From contig JAFEKR010000006.1 in the NCBI GenBank assembly GCA_019022495.1, positions 2,790,001-2,854,000 on the forward strand: 64,000 nt of DNA, read 5' to 3'. The position numbers and the translations under genes are program-made. How positions within the stretch are numbered: the first letter of the stretch is position 1; every line of letters begins with the position of its first letter. Shown here one piece after another: positions 1 to 10,532 of the stretch. Below the pieces are notes generated by a model, which saw nothing but the letters and a program-made list of their open reading frames with translations, made no database searches and was not told the origin of the DNA. The stretch comes from Epichloe hybrida. Lineage: Eukaryota; Ascomycota; Sordariomycetes; Hypocreales; Clavicipitaceae.

Positions 1-28
1 AAAAGGGCAGGAATAATATGCGTCACGG

Positions 29-187
29 TTATCTTACGCAATAGGTACCAGCATCAAGTCCGGTGTTTTTGCACTCATCAAGGTTTGCAAGTTTGAGATT
101 CTTGCAGTACATAAGCCCGCTTTCCTTAAGTAAACCAAAGAAGTCCTTGGCCATGGCTGGGGTTAAGAGGAGCAAGAGGAGCTTCAT
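29..187 (-). CDS. Small secreted cysteine-containing peptide, first exon or whole gene
   Basis: Read on the minus strand from an ATG at 187-185, this frame gives 52 residues. It starts with a hydrophobic signal peptide (MKLLLLLLTPAMA) followed by a short mature part with three cysteines (MYCK, DECK, TYC). The frame stops at 31-29, but the TGC codon is followed directly by GTAAGA, a good intron donor at 37. The real gene probably therefore continues through an intron off the left edge, and the visible stop may be intronic. A TATA box lies about 110 bases upstream, which supports a real promoter. I do not recognise the family; size, signal peptide and cysteines resemble fungal small secreted (effector-like) proteins. 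It is too short to appear as a long open frame. Confidence 0.6.
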   Translation of the reverse strand: MKLLLLLLTPAMAKDFFGLLKESGLMYCKNLKLANLDECKNTGLDAGTYCVR

Positions 188-295
188 TTTGGCCGCCTAG
201 TACGGATTGGATTGGATTTGTAGGTGAGAAGTTGAAGGAGGAGTTTATGAATACCACTTTTCTTCTTCAAGCTATTCAAATGCTCTAGTAGGCTG

Positions 296-307
296 CCTTT
301 ATATATA
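296..307 (-). promoter_or_regulatory. TATA box of the left-edge secreted-peptide gene
   Basis: The minus strand reads TATATATAAAGG here, about 110 bases upstream of the ATG at 187, a normal position for a fungal TATA element with a short 5' leader. Confidence 0.5.
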
Positions 308-1300
308 CCTGCGAAACGGAATCTCTTCGAAACCTACCGAGTATATGTATGCGGATTTCTCGGGAGTGTTTTGTTACACCCGACCCACCTAGCTAGATCC
401 TATGTACAAGTACTCCGTAGAGGCTTCTATCGCTACCATCATCGCCAGCTACAGAAGTCATCGATTCAATGCCTCTAGCATCCAATTTATCCATTTGAAC
501 ATCTTTGGCATTGAATTTATCAATTCGGACCCCTGGAAGGTCACCTACAAGGTCACGAGCGGGCCCATAGCTTGATCCAACGGCAGATGCTATTGGCAGA
601 TGTAGCAAAAGAATCAAAATTTTATCAAACGTGGACGGGAAGCGGGGGAACCAACCACATGATAGGCTGCTAAATCCGTCGCCAACGGAGTATATGTGGG
701 ACGCCAGAGCCGGGTGAATTCGGCATTTGATTGACGGTGGTGGGCGGTTGGGTAAATTCATGCGGGATGAGCGGAAGTAGGAGACATGGCACAATTAAAT
801 AGTGTTTGGTGTTTGGTGTTTGGTCTTCGAACCTTGAGCTCGGTGCACGCGCGTCGCGGCGGGCGAAGAAATAAGCGACATTGGCTGTTTCTCCATGGTG
901 ACGCGAGAATCCAAGCCAGCGACATCTTTCAACGTGCCTGGCAGCATGATATATATATGCTGGGGTTGTGTGCGCAAGAAGCCGATTTTTTTGTTGCCTA
1001 TGTATTATGTTTCCATCCATGCCTTGAAAGGGCTTCATGTTCATGTTCATGTTCTTGTTCATGTGCACGATTCATAATTCTTTCCATCTCCTGTCAGTTA
1101 GGCGTGTTGGCAAGTTTATCCTTTCTGACACGGACAGAGCCCGTCTACTCCAGTCTCCAGATGCCTTCCTCGTCAATCAGCGCCGCTGGAGCCCCAGGGG
1201 CCAGGAAGGGGTGGCTGTGACACCGGATGAATATCTGAGACAGATCACAGACAAGTAAGCTGGGTTTCGTTGACGAGAACATGTTGGGTTCGACGGCACC

Positions 1301-1335
<35 letters not shown>

Positions 1336-1356
1336 CATCATCATCATCATCATCAT
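1301..1356. repeat. Compound microsatellite (TTG)n then (CAT)n
   Basis: About 11-12 copies of TTG (1301-1335) run directly into seven copies of CAT (1336-1356). Open frames through it are homopolymeric (poly-Val/His or poly-Asn/Met) and should not be taken as genes. Confidence 0.95.
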
Positions 1357-2575
1357 CCTCTTCTTCTTCTCTGCCCTGAGATCAACCGCGGTTCCCAAGT
1401 CATCTTTGCTTCGTGGCGTCTGCATTGGCGACGAAACAAGCGAACCGACGGAACGTGTGTGTGTGCGTACATATGAATCGTGGCTGGACTGACTGACTTG
1501 GCGTAGCGCTGTGCGAAAGGGGCAGACCAGCTTGGGTGTGAGTGGGCGAAACTCGACCCATCTAGAAACACAAGAGGTCCTCAGAATATCAGAACAAGGC
1601 CGAGCGCTACATTTTCGTTCTCCAATGTCGCACGGCTGGAATGTTGTGCCGGCCGGATGTCGGTGGCATGGCCTGGCTCAGGATTGTCGAGGAACAGTCT
1701 TGAGACAGGTAGAACAGGTCTCACGCGGTCGACGTGTCATCCACTCGTGTTGCATGTTTTCCGCATCTATAAAATGCCAAAATTGCTCAGTGATTCGGGA
1801 TAGAAGGCAAGCCACATCTGTCAACCACAGCCAGCGCTGTCATGGGTGTCAGGAATGGAATGGAATGGAATACACCGAACCTCGTGATTGGTTTTGTTGG
1901 TTCAATATTTTTTCTTGTTGTCAGTCCAACGCGGCCTGCCTGTTGGATCCGCAACGAGGCCGTCACCGTTGAGAAGATACGTTTACGTTGCGCACTGGTG
2001 AAAATGGTTTCCGGCAACTGGCAACTGGCAACGAATTTATCTGCTGAATCCATGACGATTCCATCCATCAGCTCCATCAGCTCCACGCAACGCAGCACAA
2101 GGCCAAAAAGAGCATCAGCATCATCTGCGGCGACGCCGGGCGAAAGTAGCGCCAGAAGGAAGGAGCGGACCCTTCTAGCTAAAAGGAGCTTGGTGCGCAA
2201 TTGCCCCTCTGGGAATCTCTGGGAAGGCATTCGACAAGACTGCCAAACTCGCACATGGGTCGGGGCAACGTCATCATCTGGAACAAATGCACCGCAACCA
2301 ATACATTTGATTGCAGAACCCGGTCGCGCCGGTGCAGGAGTTCGCTACATGCTAATAATCCGCATGTACCTACATGTATGCATGGATGTATGTATGTACG
2401 GAGTAGAGAGGGTGGCGATCGTGTTACATCAAACTCCGCATCAACCGTCGCTCGCGCGTCCCGCACATCCCGGGAGGCTCACTTGTATGCACATGTGCCC
2501 CACAGTGTCAAGGTGGACTGTGTTCACAGTGCTGGGCCGCTGGCCAAGCCCGGCCGGTTTTGTGTTTTGGCGCGG

Positions 2576-2628
2576 GCCCACTGCTGCCACTGCTGCCACT
2601 GCTGCCACCGCTGCCGCTGCTGCCCAGT
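2576..2628. repeat. Imperfect CTGCCA/CTGCCG repeat
   Basis: Several copies of a six-base unit (CTGCCA or CTGCCG) in tandem, inside non-coding sequence. Confidence 0.8.
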
Positions 2629-3272
2629 GTCCAGTAAATTGTAATCCAGTAATCCAGTCTCACCAGCAAACGCCTCAAACTTGTCGTGGCTCGAGTGCTC
2701 AAACAGCTCTCAACAATGGCCTGGCTCGCTCCCACAGTGCACCTTTTTGGCGACCAGACCACCACACCCTGCACTGCTTCGCCTCTTTACCCACTTCTTC
2801 CTGCACTCCGCAATTTGTCACGCTTCGTCTCGCCGTCCTGTCTCTCTCTCTCATCCGGGCCTCTCTTTCCATCCTCTTTGTCATCCCCATCCATCCATCC
2901 CGCCCATCGCTCACGACCGCATCCCCTATTCTTGCGGTAGTCCATCGTACTCATACATCTTGAGTCGACCGTCACTGTCGTTCCAACGTTTTGCTGTTGG
3001 GCTCGCTCGCTCGTTCACTCCCCTTTGCCGGACCGCGCGATCGAGCCGGGCGTCTCTGTTCTTCGCCCGCCCGTGTTGGGACGAGGACACTTACTTGCCC
3101 ATACGTTTCTGCACACGAGGTCACGGCTGGCGCAAATCGTTCGGGTTTTCAAGGGTAAACTTGGGGCCTACTGTCAATCTCGATTGCGGCCTCCCCATGC
3201 CGAACCAGGGCTGCTTGCACTCGTAGAGACGTTCGAGCCTCGAGCCTCGAGGACATTCGACCGCTCGACGTC

Positions 3273-4704
3273 ATGGGCGTCGTTCACCAGATGCTGGGCG
3301 AGGCAGCCCTTCTAATCGCCAGGCAAGCCTCCGACACGTCCACACCATCTCGGCCGCCAGATGCAACCTCGACCGGCAGTCTTCAACCAAGCAGTACTAG
3401 CAAAAACAATGACAATGGCAATGGCAACGGAGGATCCAGCTCGCCCCTGTTGTTCTTCGTTGCCCTTGGATTCGGTGTGGTCTTTACGAACTTGTGGTAA
3501 GAATTTACGCAACTGCTATGCAAATGTTACGCAAATGTTCCCTTGGGCCGCCGCTCCCTCTACACAAGAGAGTACCCTCCTTCAAAACCAGCAATGCTCA
3601 TATGACCCTAGGATCATCGTCGGCGTCAAGTACTGCTTCCGATACAATGCCCGTAACCGAGCCAGAATGACCAATGAAGATGGCGAGCCAATCACCTTGG
3701 AAACCGTTCACCGACCTCGCAGACGTCGTGAGAAGAAGCTCATGTCAATGGATGAAGTCAATGCCAAGTTTCCCATGATGAAGTACAAAACATGGGTATC
3801 GGAGCGTGCCAGGGAGGGGCTGCCAACCGCAGGAGGCGTTTCCGTCCCGCCAAGTAGAGCAAACAGCATTCGCGAAGCTGAAGGCATCTTACCCGAAATC
3901 GCCATTGTTAAGAGTCGCTTGTCGACGGACGCCCGCCCCCCCGACGCTTCAAAAACCGATGGCGCTGATTCCAACAAGCACGATGAGAAGAACGTCAAGG
4001 TCGGATTTGGACCAACAGAACCGAACGGACAAACGTCAACCAATGACGAGAGACCCGCACTTCTACGACGAACATCCAGCGAAGGAGAAGACGACGATGA
4101 GCACATTGATGCTGCCCTCCCGCCCGAGTGCCTCGCGGCCCCTGGCGACTCATGCGCCATTTGCATCGATACTTTGGAAGATGACGACGACGTTCGAGGG
4201 CTCACTTGTGGTCATGCTTTCCACGCCGTTTGTGTTGATCCATGGTTGACGAGCAGGCGCGCTTGCTGTCCCCTCTGCAAAGCCGACTACTACACCCCCA
4301 AACCTCGACCCAATCAAGAGAGCGATGCCAACGCAAACAACAACAACAACAACAACAACAACAGCGATCTCGATCCTCGCAATCATTCTCGCCTCAACCT
4401 CCCCGGTGGTCTGCGATCTGCATGGTTCCGTTCGAACACGGCATCGTCGAGAGATTCTGCGCCGCGTAGTGCTCGTCATGGCAGGTCACGGGGCAGATCA
4501 AACCGCATCCAACACCAGACTAGTCACGCAGAACTTGGCCGAACTCCCACGGTACCGTCGGAGCCAATAAATGGTGGTATGCTCTCATCGGTCCGTTCTG
4601 CACTCCGGTTTGGTCGACGGAATAACCATGCTCCTACGGCGACGCCTGCCACGACCGAGGTTGTCACACCGTCACAGCTGGAATCTGGTGCTCGTACAAC
4701 ATGA
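3273..4704 (+). CDS. Membrane-anchored RING-H2 E3 ubiquitin ligase
   Basis: Two exons, 3273-3496 and 3612-4704, give 438 residues. The 115-base intron starts GTAAGA after the first two bases of a Trp codon and ends CCCTAG; splicing restores a continuous transmembrane segment (about residues 55-80, [17 protein letters not shown] then [10 protein letters not shown]). A basic stretch (RPRRRREKK) follows, then a disordered region, and a RING-H2 finger at about residues 256-300: CAIC, then CGHAFHAVC, then CPLC, the C-x2-C, C-x-H-x2-H-x2-C, C-x2-C pattern that binds two zincs and recruits E2 enzymes. The tail is Asn- and Ser/Arg-rich. By family it should ubiquitinate membrane or endosomal proteins; the target is unknown. 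The unspliced frame starting at 3361 runs through the intron and loses the membrane anchor, so I reject it. Confidence 0.88.
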
Positions 4705-5479
4705 CGTGTGAATAGTGCCAAGGTCTCGGCATTCGCATCTACCAGTTACGACGGGACGTTTCCTTGACCTGTTTCCAGTATTGCCTGCTACGCATATATC
4801 GTTGTTTCCCGGGCGGCAGGCAGGCCAAGAGCTTGGCGTTGAATCACATAAACGCCCGCCTGCCCGTCTCAGCCCTTGACGAGTATACATGTGGCTGCAA
4901 GAAACAATTCAACTTGTGTATATGAAACTATTTCTCTTGTACCCGGCATGTTGCATTGGATTTGTCGACACTCGGTTATCAAGATTATTTACGACGAACC
5001 CTTTCATACTCGGTGTAAAAGCTACGAAGAATTGGCTCTGCTGTCAACGAACACCTGCATATGGGGGGCACTTGCATCAGGTGTCCTCTCAGAGAGGGCG
5101 ACGGGGGGTTGGTTGTCATGATGATGCGGGGCGATTAGGGCTCACGAAGACGGATATGTTATTCTCGGAAGCCTTTTGCCATTTTTTTCCCTGTCTTGTT
5201 CTCTTTTATCTGCCGCGGCGGAGTTTCGGTCGGTTATATGGCATTTCTAAGCTGGTTGGTTGTACTTGGTCATGGTAGCAATAGTTTTCAGCCACTTTGA
5301 ATGGGTACATGTTTTTTCTTCTTCTTGCACCAGACAAGACTGTGAATGCCGCCGTGTGCTTGTTCGCGTAATGATTACGACGGGTGTGAAGTTGACTGTG
5401 CCTGACACGAGTTCGTCTGACTTTTGACCATGTTGCAACTTTTCCAACATGGCAAAGGCACAAGGAACATGGCACAAAA
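4705..5479. other. Convergent intergenic spacer
   Basis: This lies between the 3' ends of the RING gene (plus) and the GPALPP gene (minus). It should hold both terminators; no gene or repeat is visible. Confidence 0.6.
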
Positions 5480-6445
5480 CTACAAAAACGACCCCTTTTG
5501 AAACCTCGATCCGAAATTGGCACTCTTACTGATGAGCTCGGTCCGAGCCTTGGTCCCAATCTTGCCCCCGACAGCCATGTCCTTTTCCCTATCAAACGCC
5601 CTCTTGCTCGGATCGTCGTCGTCCTCAATCTTGCCGCCGCCGCCCGACGACGCCGCATGCTTCCTCCTCTCGCTGTGCTCGTCGTACAGGCTCTTTCCGC
5701 GCGTGGCGTCGATGGATTCAGCGATGCGCCTGTCCCGCTGCTCCTGGATCCTGTCCTTTGCGGGGAGGGGGCCGCCGGCGCAGGCGGACGGGGCTCGTCC
5801 CAGGAGGGCGTCCCTTTGGCGCCGCAGCTTCTCCTGGGGCGTCTCGGTCCATATCGAGGGGAGGTTGTCGGCGCCGGAGGGGGAGGGGGAGGGCTTGGCC
5901 GAGGACGGCTTGGAGGCGAATTTGCGGGCGCGCAGGCGGGTTGGGTCGCGCTCCGAGTAGGCTGTCTTGGGGGGGGGCGCGAGCATCCACGTGTCGCGTT
6001 GGGGGGCGGGTTCCGAGGATGGGAGCGTCGGGCCGATGGATGGGCGGCGGTGTTGAGGGAGGGAGGGAGGGCCGTAGTCGTCTTCGTCTTCTGAGGAGGA
6101 GGAGGGGGAGGGGGAGGGGGAGGGAGATGCTCGGTGTTGTGGTCGTGGTTGTGGTTGTGGTGGTTGAGCTGGTCCGGTATCAGAGTCCGAGTCGGAGAGG
6201 TCAATCTCGTGGGCGTTGGGGGGGATGGCGGGTTCTGCTTCTGGACTGGTTGCGGGAGGGGCGGAGGGACCAATGTCTTGGTCCGAGTCGGACGTGTTCA
6301 TGTTGATTTCTTCATTGTTTGCGGCTCGTCCTGCGTCGCGACGTGCTTGTTTGGCGGGTGGTGATGGGTTGTGAGCATCGTCCGGGTCGGGAGTGCGCTT
6401 GCGCTTTGTGAATTCCGCAGGGAGCTGCGGCCCTATTGAGGACAT
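5480..6445 (-). CDS. GPALPP-motif protein (DUF3752 family)
   Basis: One exon, 321 residues, starting MSSIGPQLP. The N-terminal half carries repeated GPALPP-like motifs (IGPQLP, IGPSAPP, TGPAQPP, YGPPSLP, IGPTLP) in an acidic, Ser/Pro-rich, probably disordered context. The C-terminal half is charged and helical (WTETPQEKLRRQRDALLG, then SKRAFDREKDM) and ends SRFQKGSFL, as in the DUF3752 domain of human GPALPP1. Function is poorly known; nuclear or splicing-linked roles have been proposed for relatives, which I only infer here. A basic KRKR near the start could be a nuclear signal. GC-rich, clearly unlike the AT-rich repeat blocks further on. Confidence 0.85.
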   Translation of the reverse strand: MSSIGPQLPAEFTKRKRTPDPDDAHNPSPPAKQARRDAGRAANNEEINMNTSDSDQDIGPSAPPATSPEAEPAIPPNAHEIDLSDSDSDTGPAQPPQPQPRPQHRASPSPSPSPSSSSEDEDDYGPPSLPQHRRPSIGPTLPSSEPAPQRDTWMLAPPPKTAYSERDPTRLRARKFASKPSSAKPSPSPSGADNLPSIWTETPQEKLRRQRDALLGRAPSACAGGPLPAKDRIQEQRDRRIAESIDATRGKSLYDEHSERRKHAASSGGGGKIEDDDDPSKRAFDREKDMAVGGKIGTKARTELISKSANFGSRFQKGSFL

Positions 6446-6694
6446 AGTGTCGTGTGTGTATGGAAGCGCGCGAAAAAATGGATCGTCACGGTCGCGGAGA
6501 GGTTGGTTGGTGATGGTTGTTGGTGTTGGGAGATGTTGAAGCTAGAAGACGAAAACGGATTGACGTCGCTGCCCTGTCATTGGCGGAGGGGGGTGGGGGG
6601 TTGCCTTGGTGGGACCAGACGGGGGTGCATGTGTAAAAATAGAAAGTCCAAATTTATCCACGTGATATGATTCGTAATGTAAGGGTTATTTCGA

Positions 6695-7125
6695 ATGAAC
6701 ATGTCGACATTAGGATTCGCTGACCTTGGGCAACAACATCTTTTCGTTGTTCCTCACGATCCATTTTATTCCCCAGCGGAACTCTATGGACGTATGAAGC
6801 AACGTAAATGTTTCTGGAGGGTGTTGGTCGGCCGACCATGTCGTCATCACAACCACGAATCTTCATCCTCGATGAAGCAACGAGCGCCGACATGGAAACG
6901 CATGGGACACTAGAAGAGAATCATGAAGGAACGCTTTCAAGGCTGCTCGAGAATTACTGTTGCCCACCCGTCTGTCTGCCATTGTGCGTTTTGGCGAGGT
7001 CGTCGTGCTTGGAAACGGGGGTGAGTGTCGTGGAAAGTGGTCATTCATCAACCAAACTCTTTCAGCTGCGCAATGGTCACGATGCAAAGCTCTTGGAGAA
7101 TCCAGACAGGAATGTGCTGCTGCTA
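6695..7125 (+). pseudogene. Decayed fragment of an ABCC-type ABC transporter
   Basis: Pieces of the second nucleotide-binding domain of an ABCC (MRP-like) transporter appear in order but in different frames. First comes the segment before the Q-loop (STLGFADL, then HLFVVPHDPFYSP). Then comes the Walker B/D-loop piece (PRIFILDEATSADMETHG, about 6840-6910). Last is the H-loop and end of the domain (ITVAH, then FGEVVVLGNG in one frame and VVESGHSSTKLFQLRNG in another, 6945-7080). The ABC signature motif that should lie between the first two pieces is missing, so there is an internal deletion as well as frameshifts. No upstream half or membrane domain is present. It cannot encode a working transporter. 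Base composition is normal, so decay was not by RIP. Confidence 0.75.
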
Positions 7126-8435
7126 CCTGCATGAGTACCTACTTGCATTCAGCTATCGACGCCACAGCTGAAGCAGGAGCATGGACTCTGCCAGGGCCAG
7201 TCCCAGGCAAGCAAGTACGGTGGGACAATTCTTGAGCTTGAGGGGTGGTAAGACGGCAGAATGTGTGCCGTCCATCTCGTGCAGTGCCAAGAAGTAAGCA
7301 ATCCGTACAGATACTGTTTATGAGTAAGTTAGTCAAGTATCTGTTTGCACGGCCAAGTATGCATGGGTAGATTAGTTCGTGTGGGTTAATATTGATGCGC
7401 ATGCTTTTAGGGTGTAGGCTATGCCCCTTTTCTGTAGTTATATAGGGTTTTCTCCTCTAAAATGAATTACCCTGACGAGCTAGAATATTAGATATGCATA
7501 ATGATTGAGTACACGTGATTGTTCAAGTACTTGACCATTCCCCCGCGGCGCAGCCATCGTGGAACACTTGCATCGTGCGTTCTCTCATCGTTATCCAAAG
7601 CAACATCAACTCGTCATCATTGCTACTTACTTCGAATGCATTTCAGAGGGAGCAGAGGGAACATGTCTCACTCCGTGCACTCCGTGCTACCAAATTACTA
7701 AGTTAACGGTCCATTCGTACCATTTCCGAATTGCTGTCAACGCAGTCGTGAGTTGCCGCCCTTTGAACGTGGGAACTAGCAAGATGGCCTGGCAATCTTT
7801 CATCCCTTTTGCGGCAACAGACCCAGCAATGCTACCTCCATATCGGACATGTGCCGTGTCATGTCAGCGTAGCTCATGTCAGCGTAGCTCATGTCAGCGG
7901 TAACAAGGGCAGCGAACGATGCCCCTTTTATACACAAAACGAATGCCTGCGTCAATGTTTCCCATGCGAATGTTCACATGGCGAAACCGAAGCAGCCACG
8001 AACTTGTCGTTTTTCACTTTGTAGCATGCGGAGGTACTTTTTTGCCCACTTTGCCTACGCCGGCCAGAGTGCGTGCCGATAAACATACTGCTTTCATTGA
8101 CAAGCCATGTCAGAAGTTGCCGTTCAGTGAGTTGGGGACTTTTTTGAGAATCTTCTCCTGTCGACAGTCATCATCCTAGCTCAAGCTATTCGATTGGTTC
8201 TTGTCCTGTTCTTGCTGCATCTAAAGGTGTGTTGTCCGATCCTTGCTATTGCTAAGTATCCCCAAGTACAACAAGTCAGCACCAGAGTCGTAACTCAGAT
8301 ATCATCATCATCATCATCATTGCAAACAACACTCGAGATGTAAGTCATTGGGAGAGAACCGAATCCAGCAACTCGACGAGTTGGGTGTCCCCGTTGACAC
8401 ATGCAGCAGTTGACAGTATCATCAAAGTCTTGACC
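7126..8435. other. Spacer with no recognised gene
   Basis: No supported coding sequence. It has a short tandem repeat at about 7858-7901, and the end probably carries the promoter of the secreted protein at 8436. (CAT)n is present near 8303-8320. Confidence 0.55.
7858..7901. repeat. Short tandem repeat, 15-base unit
   Basis: The unit TCATGTCAGCGTAGC is repeated nearly three times, perfectly apart from the last, truncated copy. Confidence 0.85.
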
Positions 8436-8975
8436 ATGAAGTTCTACGGCAAAGCTCTCCTCGCCCTCGTGGCCTCCTTCTACATCGGACTTGGTGCCGC
8501 TGCCACCGAAGCAGAGACATTCCTGGCCGAGAACCCAGACGTCCAAGTTGGTCGTGAAGCGCTCGCCAAGGCAGAGGCGGGCATCGGCCCCAACACATTC
8601 GGTGTCGTGAACAAGCCCGTCGACAACATTGTGATGCTGCAGGAGTTCGACGCCGACTCCAACGAGCGCATCTTCGCCGTCGCGCTCATTGACGACGAGA
8701 AGGCGGAGAAGTACTACAAGGAGAACAACAAGGACGGAGATGTCCAGGGACAGATCATGAAGCGCTACGACACGTCGTCTGTCGAGGCGGACAAGAAGAA
8801 GTGCGGCCGGGCTGTTGATGCCAACGAGCCGCGCTTCATTTTTGAGCGCGCCCCGCGGTGCGGCCAGTTCTGCAGCCGTAGCCCGAGCTGCACGGGGGAC
8901 AGACGATGCCCGTCTTGCCGATATGTCGGTGGTAGATGCCGACACCAGCTGAGCTGCCAGAGGCGAACCTTGTAG
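8436..8975 (+). CDS. Secreted cysteine-rich protein, paralogue A of a tandem pair
   Basis: 179 residues from the ATG at 8436. I prefer it to the in-frame ATG at 8385 because it opens a clean signal peptide (MKFYGKALLALVASFYIGLG, cut after AAA). The mature part has a conserved block (FLAENPDVQVGREALAKAE, then FGVVNKPVDNIVMLQEF, FAVALIDDEKAEKYYKENN) and a C-terminal tail with eight cysteines (KKCGR, PRCGQFC, PSC, RRCPSC, GRC, LSC). A KR dibasic at MKRYD could be a Kex2 site between the two. The next gene, 570 bases downstream on the same strand, repeats the conserved block. I do not recognise the family; secretion and disulphide-bonded tail are inferred. Host-interaction or antagonistic roles are possible but unproven. 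Confidence 0.8.
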   Translation: MKFYGKALLALVASFYIGLGAAATEAETFLAENPDVQVGREALAKAEAGIGPNTFGVVNKPVDNIVMLQEFDADSNERIFAVALIDDEKAEKYYKENNKDGDVQGQIMKRYDTSSVEADKKKCGRAVDANEPRFIFERAPRCGQFCSRSPSCTGDRRCPSCRYVGGRCRHQLSCQRRTL

Positions 8976-9544
8976 AGTAGAAGGTGGCATATTAGTCAGA
9001 TGGAGATAGTCAAGTCCTGTGACTCTTGCCTGTCATGACTCACGACCGTAGCTACGTCTCAGACGCCTCAAACTCTCAATACAATAACGCGTTGTTGTCT
9101 GCACGTCCCATCCTATTTGCTGTGAAAATTGTCACTGCCCCCACAACAATAGCAAGCCCAGGTAGTTGCAGATTGTTGGGTAGCATCACCGCACAGCATC
9201 GCCCCAAGCGTACAAAGCGGGCTGAGTCGTGGGCGTCGTGCGGCATGCATGGATGGCGTTGGGGTGGTGTTGGGATGGTGTTGGGATGATGTGGGATGAT
9301 GTGGGATGATGTGCGCTGCAGCTGCTTCTCCGATACGGAAAGTGGCTGTGATGCTTCCTTCCGCCTCCGCACCAGCTCGGCATGGTTCCTTCCTCTCCCG
9401 CGGCAGTAAACACTAGATAAAGACCCTCGTTTCATTTCCCATTTCCCACAACTGGTTTTGTTCACACACGAGACAGAAGACTCATTTTTCCATACCATCT
9501 CTCCTTCTTCCTTGGGAAAAGAAAACCTCACCTCCAACCAAGCA
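8976..9544. other. Spacer between the tandem paralogues
   Basis: Holds the 3' end of paralogue A and the promoter of paralogue B. An imperfect repeat of GGGATGATGT / GGTGTTGGGAT units lies at about 9261-9313. The stretch just before 9545 is pyrimidine- and A-rich, as in fungal 5' leaders; I find no upstream exon that could supply a signal peptide to paralogue B. Confidence 0.5.
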
Positions 9545-9961
9545 ATGTCCAACGCAGCATCCTCCGGCACCGCCGAGACAGACGCCTTCTTGCAAGCCCA
9601 CCCCGAGGTGCAGGTCGGCCGCGACGCCCTGCGCAAGGCCGAGGAGAAATTCGGAGACGACACCTTTTCCATTGTCAACAAGCCTCTCGGCAACGTGGTT
9701 CTCGTGCAGCACTTCAACCCGGATACCCTGGAGCGCCTGTTCGCCGTCGCGCTGGTCGACGACGACAAGGCCGAGAAGTACTACAAGGAGACCAACGACG
9801 ACGCCGAGGGGGACGACGACGACGAGAAGAGCTGTGCGGGCTGCGGCGCGGGATCGGGCCGGGCGCGCGTGGACGGGCCGGCGCGGTTCTTGTACGAGCG
9901 CATGGTGACGTGTGGCGAGGGTTGTCCAAAGGCGCAGGTCGGGAGGATGTGGCCGGCTTAA
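9545..9961 (+). CDS. Paralogue B of the tandem pair, without signal peptide
   Basis: 138 residues from the ATG at 9545 (MSNAASSGTAETDAFLQ). An in-frame ATG at 9458 would add 29 residues that do not form a signal peptide and look like leader. The core matches paralogue A closely: VQVGRDALRKAEEKFG, FSIVNKPLGNVVLVQHF, LFAVALVDDDKAEKYYKETN, then RFLYER aligned to RFIFER of A. The tail is shorter, with four cysteines in two pairs (CAGC, CGEGC), and an acidic DDDDE run replaces the basic tail of A. Lacking a signal peptide it should be cytosolic or leave by another route. Function unknown. A tandem duplication followed by loss or gain of secretion is the simplest reading. Confidence 0.75.
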   Translation: MSNAASSGTAETDAFLQAHPEVQVGRDALRKAEEKFGDDTFSIVNKPLGNVVLVQHFNPDTLERLFAVALVDDDKAEKYYKETNDDAEGDDDDEKSCAGCGAGSGRARVDGPARFLYERMVTCGEGCPKAQVGRMWPA

Positions 9962-10527
9962 ATGGGGCGCTTTTGTGAGGGATGTGGTGTTTTTTTTTTT
10001 TTTTTTTTTTTTTTGCAAGAGGAATTGGGGAGCGGATGGTGTCCTCCGTATTTGTGGTGGAAGCGGCGTTGGTGGTGATGATTCACGGGCGAGGACGGGG
10101 TGGATGGAGCGGCTGCTCGATGGCTTTTGTCACATGGTGAAATGGAAGTTTTGTTCTTCGCCGCGTCATGATGTACTGTGTCTACCCAACTGAGGTCATG
10201 CTCTACTTCCGTATGCTACTGCCACAAGGACAATTCGAGACAAGACCGCCATGTCGCGCACGAAGAACGGCCGATGAAACCGATAAAGCAGGGCTCCCCC
10301 CTCGCCGGCCCCTTCGCCGAGCGTTTCTCGAACAAGCTAGCCAAGCCAGTTCATGGACGTCGTGGGGGAACTCGGACTCGAGCCCAATCTCTGTTCTGAA
10401 ACACAGGGGCTCATGACTCGGAAAACGTGATTGATTTCTACACACAGCAAGGACCGGGGTCGGAGTCGGGACTTTGAGACACGACTTATCCATATTTTTG
10501 TAAAGCTACGTCACCGAGCGATGGAGC
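9962..10527. other. Spacer before the Copia element, with a poly-T run
   Basis: A run of about 24 T occurs at about 9990-10014, shortly after the paralogue B stop codon. The rest has no credible gene and normal base composition up to the target duplication of the retrotransposon. Confidence 0.6.
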
Positions 10528-10532
10528 ATTAC

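Larger units (their letters stand above)
308..3272. other. Gene-poor spacer with simple repeats
   Basis: I see no credible gene here. Several open frames exist, the longest 373 codons at 1842-2963, but they are low complexity, overlap each other on both strands and resemble no family. The last 500 bases are pyrimidine rich (TCTCTC, CATCCATC) and probably form the promoter and 5' leader of the RING gene that starts at 3273. Confidence 0.6.

Noticed and set aside
1177..1425. Asn-repeat protein on the minus strand
   Set aside because: Poly-Asn and poly-Met arise entirely from the (TTG)n(CAT)n microsatellite.
1842..2963. 373-codon open frame on the plus strand
   Set aside because: Low complexity, Ser/Thr/Ala/Pro-rich, includes the CTGCCA repeat as a poly-Ala/Thr run, no domain, overlapped by other frames; typical chance frame in GC-rich spacer.
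5206..6273. 355-codon frame overlapping the GPALPP gene
   Set aside because: Same strand, other frame, Pro/Arg/Ser-rich shadow; the GPALPP frame has recognisable family motifs.
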